Assembly (NCBI GenBank): GCA_014894395.1 | Contig: JADBLO010000119.1 | Coordinates: 1-64,000, forward strand | Reading direction: 5' to 3' | Length of the DNA stretch: 64,000 nt | DNA from: Thermoplasmata archaeon | GTDB taxonomy: Archaea; Thermoplasmatota; E2; DHVEG-1 | Translations under genes and position numbers: made by a program | Notes under the pieces: model-generated | Databases searched by the model: none | What the model was told of the DNA's origin: nothing | Seen by the model: only the letters and a program-made list of their open reading frames with translations | Shown here: positions 55,983 to 63,673 of the stretch, piece by piece | Layout: each line of letters begins with the position of its first letter | How positions within the stretch are numbered: the first letter of the stretch is position 1

Positions 55983-56035
55983 GGTTTTTTCCTCACGTAA
56001 AAGGGATACAAGAAGAGGTTGAATATGTTTTCTCA

Positions 56036-56740
56036 TCAGATTTTTTTAGAAGGGGTTACTCGTTTTTTGAAGAGGAATTTTAGGTTCTTTATGCCGTCTT
56101 TGAAGCTTTCGAGTTTCACCTGGCCTTCTCGTGGGTAGAGGGTTGATGGTATTTCTTTTGCCTTGATGTGTCTATTGGTGAACATTTCTATCTTTATTTC
56201 TTCGGAGAACGGCATGCCGTCGTTGAATGTTTCTAAGGGTTGTATTTTGGAGAGTGCGTCTCGTTTGAAGATCCACATGCCTGATTGGGAGTCTCGGATG
56301 TTGACTAAGAAAAGGATTCGAAGGGTCCAGGCTAAGGTCAGGTTCCCGAACCGGTGTTTGAGAGACATCGAGCCGTGTTTGAGTGCTGCAAAGCGATCCG
56401 TGGTGATGAAATCAAGGTGTGAATCAAGGAGTAGTTGGATGTATTCATGGATGGTATTAAACGGGTAGGTCGCATCTGCATCACCAGTAACGATGATTTC
56501 ACCTGTTGCTTGGGCTAACCCTATTTTATAAGCCCGGCCGTATCCTTTTCGTTTCTCTAGAATAACCTGAGCTCCTTTGCTTGATGCGATTTCCCTTGTT
56601 TTATCCTTGGAATCACCATCGACGATGAGGATCTCAAGATCCCATGTATGTTTCGTTAAATAGTCTCTGTTCACCGCGTCAATGGTTTTGCCAATACCGC
56701 GTTCCTCGTTAACTGCGGGGATAACAATACTGATCTTCAG
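56036..56740 (-). CDS. Family 2 glycosyltransferase, apparent CTG start
   Basis: A dolichyl-phosphate-sugar-synthase-like GT-A enzyme. The expected N-terminus (KISIVIPAVNEERGIGKTI) is encoded but has no ATG, GTG or TTG in frame; a stop lies 3 codons upstream. A CTG at 56740, 6 bases after GGAGTGA, gives the normal family start and 234 residues. LEILIVDGDSKDKT, GKGYGRAYK-like KGYGRAYKIGLAQA, and GDADATYP (metal-binding DxD) are present. It lies directly downstream of the S-layer-like gene and may contribute to surface glycosylation. Confidence 0.85.
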   Translation of the reverse strand: MKISIVIPAVNEERGIGKTIDAVNRDYLTKHTWDLEILIVDGDSKDKTREIASSKGAQVILEKRKGYGRAYKIGLAQATGEIIVTGDADATYPFNTIHEYIQLLLDSHLDFITTDRFAALKHGSMSLKHRFGNLTLAWTLRILFLVNIRDSQSGMWIFKRDALSKIQPLETFNDGMPFSEEIKIEMFTNRHIKAKEIPSTLYPREGQVKLESFKDGIKNLKFLFKKRVTPSKKI

Positions 56741-56786
56741 ATTTACTCACTCCAGGATAGAGTATAAAAACAAGGGGGTTAAAAGG

Positions 56787-56837
56787 GTTTTGAAAAAAAA
56801 GATAAAAAAAGAGATAAAAAAGGGGTAAAACCCCTTT
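56787..56837 (-). terminator. Hairpin and T-tract terminator after the S-layer-like gene
   Basis: Just past the stop codon, AAAGGGGT-AAA-ACCCCTTT (56819-56837) forms an 8-bp hairpin. On the minus strand it is followed by runs of T (56818 down to about 56792). It lies before the glycosyltransferase gene, so the highly expressed surface protein can be transcribed alone. Confidence 0.7.
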
Positions 56838-56847
56838 ATGTTTGCGT

Positions 56848-59800
56848 TTAGTTCCGTCTGCGTCTGAGGAGCAGGAATGCTACTCCGATTGCTGCGACTA
56901 GTGTTAGGAGTTCAAATCCGGGAATTCCGCCGCCTTTCACGACAGTCACTGTGGATGATACCGATCCAAATCCTGGGAAGGTCGCTGAGACTGGATAGCT
57001 GCCTTCAGTTGTAGGCGCAGTTAAAGTGACAACTCCGCCAGCACCAGTGGTGTAGGTTTTTCCTTCAAAGGTGATGGTTGCACCAATGACGGGGTTACCC
57101 ATATCGTTAGCAATGGTCAAGGTGAATGTCTGTCCAGCTTTTACGTCACCAGAGACGGCGATGATAAGTTTCGGAACGTTCAAGACCATAATAGTGCCTG
57201 AAACGCTGGCGTATCCCTCGGTGGTTGCCGTGATTGAGTAGGTTAATGAGGTTTGCACGGAGGGAGCAGTGATTGTTGCGACACCGGTTGTGGTCGGCCA
57301 GGTTTGTCCGTTGAAGGTGAACGTTACTGTCGCATCGGTGATGAGTTCTCCGTTGGTTTTTGCTTCAATGGTGAAGGTCTTCCCTTCGTCAACTGATGGA
57401 TCATTACTGATCGTCATCTGCTTTCGAGCTGTTGCAACGATGACGAATTCGTTATCAGGATCTGTTTCGTTCTCAATGAAGATGGTGACGTTACCACTTG
57501 CTTCTGCGGTGATCGCAAACGTTACTTTACCTTGTGCATCGGTGAATGCATTCGTGGGTAACTTGCTGAGGATGGTCGTGGTACTGTTCAAGTCGATGTC
57601 TAAGCCAACTTCGACACCCTGTAAAGCAGCACCGGTTGCCGGGTGGGTAATGGTAATAGTGACGGAGGTTGCCTCTCCAACATAGATTGTAGCTGGACTG
57701 GGGGTCCCTGTTGCGGTTGTCACACGGAGTAATCCATCAGCAGGCCGATCTTCACCATCTTCTGGGTTATAGGTAAAGGTGACGTTTCCAAGGGTTGTTG
57801 CGTTCACATCATCAAGCGTGCCTACACCATTTTGAATATCGATATCCATGGCTTCACCCACATCGGAGCAGTTCGGTAGGCTTGACATGTTCTCGATTGT
57901 CAACGTACCGTTACCAGCAGGTGTGACCTGGAAAGTCATGTTGACAGATTGATCAATCTTCCATGCAAGTACTGAGGGAGAAGAGGCGACTGTATAGGCA
58001 GTAATGATCAGTGTTGCGTTGTGTCCTGCACTATCATGTGTGTCGTTATGGGCATAGAGGTAGTAGGTTCCTGCTGAAAGGGCTTTTGTTGCTGTAATAT
58101 GGTAAGCGTTTGATTCATGCCATACGTCTTCAACTGCGGTGACAAGGTCACCAGTTGAATTGTACAAGTCTAACATAAGAGTTGCATCTTTGTTTGGATG
58201 TCCACCTTCAACGAGGTTAATATCGACAACGTAATCAGTTGAATCTCCAGCAAAAGCAGTTGTCGATGTGACGTTTACCATCATATTGTGGCCCCGTTCC
58301 ATGATTACTTTAGTGTATCCCCAGAAGCCGGCGTACCACATAGCCGCTATCGTGATGTTCTGTGGAGCTGTAGTAGGATAGTGATCATCATCATTATCAG
58401 GGTTGATCCAGAACGTGTATTCGCCATTGAGACCGTTCCCAACCTTATTATCACCAGTCGTTTTGTTAAGCTCTGTGGAACTGCCTTCCCACATGAGGTA
58501 AACATTAGCGTTTTTCACAGGGTCACCATCCATATCTGTGACGGTGACGGTAAGGTTGTAATCCGCTCCAACAGTGAATTTATCAACTGCTGAGGTGACG
58601 TATGTTCCGTTGACAATCTCAATGGTTTGAGTTGCGGTTCCGTTATCGTCTCCAGGCCAATCGATTGTTATTGTGATTGTTCCACCTGGTTTTGTCGGTG
58701 TTACATGAGTATACCATCTTCCTTTAATTCCAGTGTGTCTAAGGGTGGTTGAATCGACTGGATATAAGATATCGCCTTCCACCGTGATATTCTTCTCGTC
58801 CTCCCAAGAAGTGTTGTCACCATAGTATGCTCTTCCTTTAGCATCGTTAATGCTTGTCCCAAAGATATCGAAGGAGATATTTATTATCGGAGCATGATAA
58901 ACTCCATCGACGTAGACAGGAACATCTACTTTTTTGTCAGTGTAGTTAACAAGTATTAGCTGTACTGGTGGACTTGCACTCTTCACAACGAAACTTGCGG
59001 TACCGTTCCATTCATCAATATCATCGTCGTTGCTATTGTTTGTGAAAACTACTCTCCAGGTACCAGCGGTAGCACCAGCGGTAGCACCAAGGTTTGACCA
59101 ATTCGCCCATGGAGTTGATGGCACACGTGGAATCTCAATAGTATAGTTACCATTTCCAGTTTCGTTTATATAGACATCAGTGTAATCATAATAAGTGCTT
59201 CCGTGTTTTAGTTTAATTGCAGTACAATTTGTTTTTGCTGCACTGTTATTGGTTAATCCTTTTCCATCACTATCAGTGACGTTGACATCAATCCTTGTTT
59301 CGAATCCCCAGTAGATAGTAGTGTTCGTTAAGGTAATAGTTGGTTCTCCGGTGTTTACAGTAAATGTTACGTCTGTGGCGTTCATTTCTGGTGGATCCCA
59401 AGGACCAACATTAGTATAACTATAGTATTCGGCATGTGTGCTTGGAGATGCTGGGAACGTACCACCGCTTCCATAATACGCGCTATAGTTCTGATAATCG
59501 CTAGTTACTACTACATCATGATAGATATTTGTGCCAGTGATTGCATCGAGATCCGCATATGCTTTTATGGTATAATCACCTGCTTTTGTAAAATTATCGA
59601 CACCGATAGGTAGAGTTACTCCTGTGGAACGATATTCATTATAAAACGTATGGTTATCTGGATCCATGATAGCTATGTTGCAACCAACTCCTCCTGTTTC
59701 AACAGAAAATTCCTTAGTCCCTGAATCTCCAAAGTTTATATCTGTGACAGAGTTTATTGTAAAGTTCGTTGTAGCATTCACCCAGATATATCCTGCAAAA

Positions 59801-60270
59801 GTACTTGTGTCATTCCCTTTATGAACAGCAGCAACATCATCAAATATCCACATACCTGATCGGTTAAATTTAATAGCATTACCATTAGTGTTGAGTTTAT
59901 CTTTTCCAGTAAGAAGTGTATTTGCAGTAGTTGCTGTTACTGTTACAGGAAAACCACCTATAGTATAGGGTCCATCCCATGAAAATAGATATGCTTGTGG
60001 TACTGTAGCATTACATTTATAGGTAGGATAGTACACATAATATACTGTTCCATTTGTCCACTTGCCACCTGATGTGTTTATAATAATGCTATCAGATGCA
60101 TACCCTATATTATATTTTAATTCCGTAGTTGCGTTTCCCCACCCAGTTCGGCCAGGTGTTGCTGCACCAGCTTCTCCTATAACGTTAATATTTAACTTAT
60201 TCAATACTACCAGCGTTGATAATACCATTGCGAGTACTACCAAGGTAGCGATTATTTTGTTTCCTTTCAT
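56848..60270 (-). CDS. Large S-layer-like surface protein with PGF-CTERM anchor
   Basis: A 1140-residue secreted protein. It has a signal peptide at 1-35 (KIIATLVVLAMVLSTLVVLN). A threonine/asparagine-rich ectodomain carries many NxS/T glycosylation sites and several Ig-like beta repeats (for example ASPPVQLILVNYTDKKV..., VDKFTVGADYNLTVTVTDMDGDP, and three C-terminal repeats such as TATEGYASVSGTIMVL). The C-terminus has GGGIPGFELLTLVAAIGVAFLL plus RRRRN, a PGF-CTERM archaeosortase signal. Size, signal, glycosylation sites and a strong promoter with GGAGG all suggest the major cell-surface protein. No S-layer family signature was confirmed. Confidence 0.85.
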   Translation of the reverse strand: MKGNKIIATLVVLAMVLSTLVVLNKLNINVIGEAGAATPGRTGWGNATTELKYNIGYASDSIIINTSGGKWTNGTVYYVYYPTYKCNATVPQAYLFSWDGPYTIGGFPVTVTATTANTLLTGKDKLNTNGNAIKFNRSGMWIFDDVAAVHKGNDTSTFAGYIWVNATTNFTINSVTDINFGDSGTKEFSVETGGVGCNIAIMDPDNHTFYNEYRSTGVTLPIGVDNFTKAGDYTIKAYADLDAITGTNIYHDVVVTSDYQNYSAYYGSGGTFPASPSTHAEYYSYTNVGPWDPPEMNATDVTFTVNTGEPTITLTNTTIYWGFETRIDVNVTDSDGKGLTNNSAAKTNCTAIKLKHGSTYYDYTDVYINETGNGNYTIEIPRVPSTPWANWSNLGATAGATAGTWRVVFTNNSNDDDIDEWNGTASFVVKSASPPVQLILVNYTDKKVDVPVYVDGVYHAPIINISFDIFGTSINDAKGRAYYGDNTSWEDEKNITVEGDILYPVDSTTLRHTGIKGRWYTHVTPTKPGGTITITIDWPGDDNGTATQTIEIVNGTYVTSAVDKFTVGADYNLTVTVTDMDGDPVKNANVYLMWEGSSTELNKTTGDNKVGNGLNGEYTFWINPDNDDDHYPTTAPQNITIAAMWYAGFWGYTKVIMERGHNMMVNVTSTTAFAGDSTDYVVDINLVEGGHPNKDATLMLDLYNSTGDLVTAVEDVWHESNAYHITATKALSAGTYYLYAHNDTHDSAGHNATLIITAYTVASSPSVLAWKIDQSVNMTFQVTPAGNGTLTIENMSSLPNCSDVGEAMDIDIQNGVGTLDDVNATTLGNVTFTYNPEDGEDRPADGLLRVTTATGTPSPATIYVGEATSVTITITHPATGAALQGVEVGLDIDLNSTTTILSKLPTNAFTDAQGKVTFAITAEASGNVTIFIENETDPDNEFVIVATARKQMTISNDPSVDEGKTFTIEAKTNGELITDATVTFTFNGQTWPTTTGVATITAPSVQTSLTYSITATTEGYASVSGTIMVLNVPKLIIAVSGDVKAGQTFTLTIANDMGNPVIGATITFEGKTYTTGAGGVVTLTAPTTEGSYPVSATFPGFGSVSSTVTVVKGGGIPGFELLTLVAAIGVAFLLLRRRRN

Positions 60271-60447
60271 TTTTTGTGTCCTCCAAATTTTGTGTATTAT
60301 ATATCATGTTCCGTAAGGCACCGGTACAACACCTGTTAGCTCACACCGTGAACCAACAAATAAGTCCCTCACTATCACAGAGTAGGTAACTTACAGTGGC
60401 GTCCTCACCGGACCTCACCACCTAAATAATTACCTTGTTTATATAGA
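60271..60447 (-). promoter_or_regulatory. Strong promoter and long leader of the surface-protein gene
   Basis: The minus strand has a TATA box (CTATATAAAC, about 60438-60447). Transcription would start near 60415, giving a leader of about 145 bases, long for an archaeon. The leader includes a small hairpin-capable GTCC-GGTGA-GGAC, a GTACCGGTGCC stretch, and GGAGGACAC right before the ATG at 60270. Confidence 0.55.
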
Positions 60448-60506
60448 TTACGATTTTCTTTCCTTATCTTATTAACAACTATTGGTATAAAATTTAGATT
60501 AATCGC

Positions 60507-60758
60507 TTAAATGGTTTTTCGTTTCGATTCGTGTTTATCGTGCAACAATTTCTTGAACATAACGCTTTTCCCATCTAACTCGGCGTTGAGTAGACCGATC
60601 GCCTGCCGTAACTTTTCTTGAGACTCGGTTTCGTAATATATTTTTAACTTTTCCAAGGTAAGTGTTTTTCCGCAGCCAGTACATTTTGTGGTCTTCGAAG
60701 AAAGATTCACTCCTTTCACTTGTTTACACTGCGGACAGACAATCACACCCAGCCTCAT
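60507..60758 (-). CDS. Small zinc-ribbon protein, DUF1922-like
   Basis: An 83-residue protein with an N-terminal zinc ribbon (VIVCPQCKQVKGV and TKCTGCGKTL). A helical region with SQEKLRQAIGLLNAEL and a basic tail follow. The pattern resembles small archaeal zinc-ribbon proteins of unknown function (DUF1922-like). The neighbouring tRNA and tRNA methyltransferase hint at RNA-related work, but that is only context. Confidence 0.75.
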   Translation of the reverse strand: MRLGVIVCPQCKQVKGVNLSSKTTKCTGCGKTLTLEKLKIYYETESQEKLRQAIGLLNAELDGKSVMFKKLLHDKHESKRKTI

Positions 60759-60789
60759 AAGATACGTTCTTGAGAAACAAACCTTAACT

Positions 60790-60800
60790 AATAAATATAC
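60790..60800 (+). promoter_or_regulatory. TATA box of tRNA-Tyr
   Basis: AATAAATATAC lies 29-39 bases before the first tRNA base (60829). trm5 probably shares this transcript. Confidence 0.5.
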
Positions 60801-60828
60801 CTATCATTATTTGGGCTTGACAGATTCC

Positions 60829-60917
60829 CCCGCCTTAGCTCAGTCTGGCTGGAGCGGCCGGCTGTAGACTCTATGGCCGTTACCGGCAGGTCCCCGGTTC
60901 AAATCCGGGAGGCGGGA
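60829..60917 (+). tRNA. tRNA-Tyr (GUA) with a 14-base intron
   Basis: Acceptor CCCGCCT (60829-60835) pairs with AGGCGGG (60910-60916); the discriminator is A and CCA is not encoded. The anticodon stem is GCCGG (60857-60861) with CCGGC (60883-60887), and the anticodon GTA is at 60864-60866. After the purine at 37 (60867) an extra 14 bases (about 60868-60881) interrupt the loop at the canonical 37/38 position, to be removed by the splicing endonuclease. The T-arm is CCCGGTTCAAATCCGGG. Confidence 0.95.
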
Positions 60918-60956
60918 CTCCTTTCTTTTTTCGCATTCATTCCATAATGTTTATTC

Positions 60957-62027
60957 ATGTATCAGATATATACAATAGATGAGATGGCAACAAAGAAAAC
61001 AAAGGCAGTGTGTGCTCCGCTTACAGAAGCTGAACCCCTCCGGAGATCTCTGCGAGAACGAAATCTTTTACGCGACGATGTCGAGATAGTAAAAGAAGGG
61101 GGATGTATTTATTTTCCTGTCAAAAACATCCCAGATGAGTTATATTCCTATAAGGTTGTCACCAAATCATTTAAGTTGAAAGCTGCAAAACCTCACTGCT
61201 ACAAAGACCGTCTCAAGCTCTCAAAGAAGCTCATGGGGGAGCTTCCGACATCGTATGATGTGGTGGGAGCAATTATTCTGATTAAGTTGCCGAAAACTCT
61301 TTTTCACTATCGAAAGGAAATCGGTAAAGCATTGTTGGAGACACATAAAAATATTCGAACGGTCTGTTTGATTGATCCTGTTTCAGGGGAGTTTCGCACG
61401 CGAAATGTCGCGATTATCGCCGGGGAAAACCAAACCTTCACCACACATATTGAATATGGGTTATCGTTTGATGTTGATGTAGAAACCACGTATTTTTCCC
61501 CACGGCTTGCATCAGAAAGAAAACGAGTTGCTGATCTCGTAAAGCCAGGGGAAATCGTGGTTGATATGTTCGCCGGGGTAGCCCCGTTCTCCATCATGAT
61601 TGCGCGGTATGCGAAACCAAAAATTGTGTATGCGATCGATAAAAACAAAGAAGCGGTACTATTAGCACAACAGAATGTGAAACAGAATCATGTCCTTGAT
61701 ACGGTTGAAATAATTCATGCTGATGCTAACGACGTCGAAAAGGTAGTTCCTAAAAAAGCAGATCGGATTATTATGAACCTTCCGTTTTCAGCCTACAATT
61801 TTTTTTCGTTGGCGTTGTCCATTGCTGCGCAAACGTGTATAGTACATTATTATGATATAATAAAGGAAGAAGACATCGAAGCAAGAATTGATGCGTTGAA
61901 AAAAATCGCTGCAGAACATAGCTATATTCTCGCTGATTTATCGATTCGCAAGATCAAGTCGTATGCGCCAAGAGAATTTTATATAGGAATAGATATTACC
62001 GCTACGAAACACGCCGACGTAGCTTAG
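60957..62027 (+). CDS. trm5: tRNA (guanine37-N1)-methyltransferase Trm5
   Basis: A 356-residue enzyme methylating N1 of G37, which prevents frameshifting. It has the N-terminal D1 domain (AEPLRRSLRERNLL), then RTRNVAIIAGENQTFTTHIEYG, FSPRLASERKRVAD, and motif I VVDMFAGVAPFSIMIA. MNLPFSAYNF is near 272-281 (the NLP motif), and KSYAPREFYIGID ends it. An ATG at 60984 is an alternative start, since the first nine residues are not family-like. The last codons (Ala-Asp-Val-Ala-stop) lie inside tRNA-Thr. It stands between two tRNA genes. Confidence 0.94.
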   Translation: MYQIYTIDEMATKKTKAVCAPLTEAEPLRRSLRERNLLRDDVEIVKEGGCIYFPVKNIPDELYSYKVVTKSFKLKAAKPHCYKDRLKLSKKLMGELPTSYDVVGAIILIKLPKTLFHYRKEIGKALLETHKNIRTVCLIDPVSGEFRTRNVAIIAGENQTFTTHIEYGLSFDVDVETTYFSPRLASERKRVADLVKPGEIVVDMFAGVAPFSIMIARYAKPKIVYAIDKNKEAVLLAQQNVKQNHVLDTVEIIHADANDVEKVVPKKADRIIMNLPFSAYNFFSLALSIAAQTCIVHYYDIIKEEDIEARIDALKKIAAEHSYILADLSIRKIKSYAPREFYIGIDITATKHADVA

Positions 62028-62086
62028 CCCGGTTGAGCGGCTGACTTGTAATCAGCAGGTCGGGGGTCCAAATCCCTCCGTCGGCT
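62013..62086 (+). tRNA. tRNA-Thr (UGU)
   Basis: Acceptor GCCGACG (62013-62019) pairs with CGTCGGC (62079-62085), and the discriminator is T. The anticodon arm is GCTGA-CTTGTAA-TCAGC with anticodon TGT, and the T-arm is GGGGGTCCAAATCCCTC. No intron is seen and CCA is not encoded. Its first 15 bases are also the 3' end of trm5, including the stop TAG. Confidence 0.94.
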
Positions 62087-62155
62087 TTTCACCTCTTTGT
62101 TTGCCTGTTTTCTTCTGGAGATTGTTTTTTGCATTTTGGCAGTTTGCCACGTTAT

Positions 62156-62165
62156 GTTTAAATAT
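62156..62165 (+). promoter_or_regulatory. TATA-like element of the DUF1624-type gene
   Basis: GTTTAAATAT lies about 70-80 bases before the ATG at 62234, in the gap after tRNA-Thr. A purine-rich AAGGAGAGATAAGGAG precedes the start. Confidence 0.4.
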
Positions 62166-62233
62166 CATCATTGCTAGAAGTTAACACGTTACAGTATATC
62201 AATAACAAGGAGAGATAAGGAGAAGAAAACAAC

Positions 62234-63001
62234 ATGACTCCCAATCAAGAACAACAAGGAGAAAAGGGACAACCGCAACGATTCATTGAATTGGACATCC
62301 TCAGAGGATTTGCTATCCTTTTCATGATCATCCTTCATCTATTCTGGGATCTTGATTACTTCGGAATACTCTCTCTCAATAAAAATTTCTATTCACTCAA
62401 TATCATCGTACCAGTCATGTTCTTCCTGCTCGTCGGAATCTGCCAAGCAGTCAACAACAATAAATACCAGAGCCAACCAAAAAAGATGTACCTTCGAACG
62501 ATACAACGAGGACTCTGGGTCCTCAATCTTGGAATGCTCTTCACCCTACTCACCGCAGTGTTCCTTCCCGATAGACCAATTCTTTTTGGAGTCCTTCATT
62601 GCATCGGATGCTGCATCATCCTCAGTGTGCCATTCCTTAAATTCAAATCTACTAACGTCGTCTTCGCAACACTAATCATCATCGCAGGGATAACTATAGG
62701 AGCTTTTTTTACGGTGGAAAACGCAAATATCTTCCAACTCGCAGCTGGCTTCCACCAATCAGATATTGCAGCACACACCATTGATTATTTCCCAATCCTC
62801 CCCTGGCTTGGCGTCTGCCTCATCGGGATTACACTCGGAAACATCCTCTACAAAGACAACAAAAGGAGATTCCCGCTCCCCGATCTCTCAAAATACAAAC
62901 CAACCAAAATATTCTCCTGGCTGGGCCAACATTCCTTAGCAATCTACCTCGTCCATCAGCCAGTCATCGCAGGTGTCTTATTCCTCGTTGTGATGATCTA
63001 A
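62234..63001 (+). CDS. DUF1624 / heparan-alpha-glucosaminide acetyltransferase-like membrane protein
   Basis: A 255-residue protein with about seven membrane helices. The N-terminal motif RFIELDILRGFAILFMIILH, with an Arg-Gly pair and a His, is the hallmark of the DUF1624/HGSNAT catalytic-like domain. VLHCIGCCIILS and HSLAIYLVHQPVI complete the pattern. Members are thought to transfer acyl groups across the membrane, for example onto sugars; the substrate here is unknown. The gene on the other strand starts its 3' end 3 bases later. Confidence 0.82.
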   Translation: MTPNQEQQGEKGQPQRFIELDILRGFAILFMIILHLFWDLDYFGILSLNKNFYSLNIIVPVMFFLLVGICQAVNNNKYQSQPKKMYLRTIQRGLWVLNLGMLFTLLTAVFLPDRPILFGVLHCIGCCIILSVPFLKFKSTNVVFATLIIIAGITIGAFFTVENANIFQLAAGFHQSDIAAHTIDYFPILPWLGVCLIGITLGNILYKDNKRRFPLPDLSKYKPTKIFSWLGQHSLAIYLVHQPVIAGVLFLVVMI

Positions 63002-63004
63002 AAC

Positions 63005-63586
63005 CTACACGCGGGTCATTTTCACGCCAACGATCAGACACCAGACAAACGCAGGAAAACACGAAAGCGCCTCCGTGATCGCAATACCTTCCAGATGGAA
63101 GAGAAAAAATGTAGAACCCATTGCTATCAACGCAAATACGAAGGCAAGAGACCCCATGCTCCGCTCAAACGGATTCTGTTTTATAGTCAGTCCAATGATC
63201 AGCAAAGCAACCGTAAGAAGCACAAAAAACGATGCCGACGTAATAAAATGAAGAGCAAAGAGCGTTTCTGGAAACAAACCAATTCCGATGAGAGCAACGG
63301 AGCTCAACGCAAGAAGATACGCCCCGATTTTATTGGATAAAATCTTTATCAATCCAAGGGAAAAAACTAAGGTAAGAATACCACCAAGGATCATACCATA
63401 ATTGAATAACGCGGCAGTGTTTGCTTGGATACCGAGGTCACTTAACGCGTGTTGTGTCCAGGTAAACCAGGGGGATGAAGCAATCGAAAGCCCCAGACAC
63501 GTGAAAATAACAACAGGGATGAAAATACCACAAATCCCTGCAACCCGGGTGATTCCAGATTGTCCCCTATCGAAATAATTCCACAT
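63005..63586 (-). CDS. DUF998 family membrane protein
   Basis: A 193-residue protein with about six membrane helices, with WFTWTQHALSDLGI near residues 39-52, typical of the DUF998 family. GLFPETLFALHFITS is also typical. The function is unknown. A TATA-like GTTATAAATA (minus strand, 63611-63620) lies about 25-34 bases before the ATG, so the mRNA is probably leaderless. Confidence 0.82.
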   Translation of the reverse strand: MWNYFDRGQSGITRVAGICGIFIPVVIFTCLGLSIASSPWFTWTQHALSDLGIQANTAALFNYGMILGGILTLVFSLGLIKILSNKIGAYLLALSSVALIGIGLFPETLFALHFITSASFFVLLTVALLIIGLTIKQNPFERSMGSLAFVFALIAMGSTFFLFHLEGIAITEALSCFPAFVWCLIVGVKMTRV

Positions 63587-63673
63587 CGATAGGAGAGTGA
63601 GCTTCGAAGGTATTTATAACTTTTCATTTAAATATATAAAAGAGATAGAAGTGTTCCTCTAGCGGCTCAGTCC

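Noticed and set aside
58900-59100. Short direct repeat (GGTAGCACCAGC-type) in the surface-protein gene as a tandem repeat array
   Set aside because: It is only about two imperfect copies encoding Gly-Ala-Thr-Ala; this is low-complexity coding sequence, not an array.
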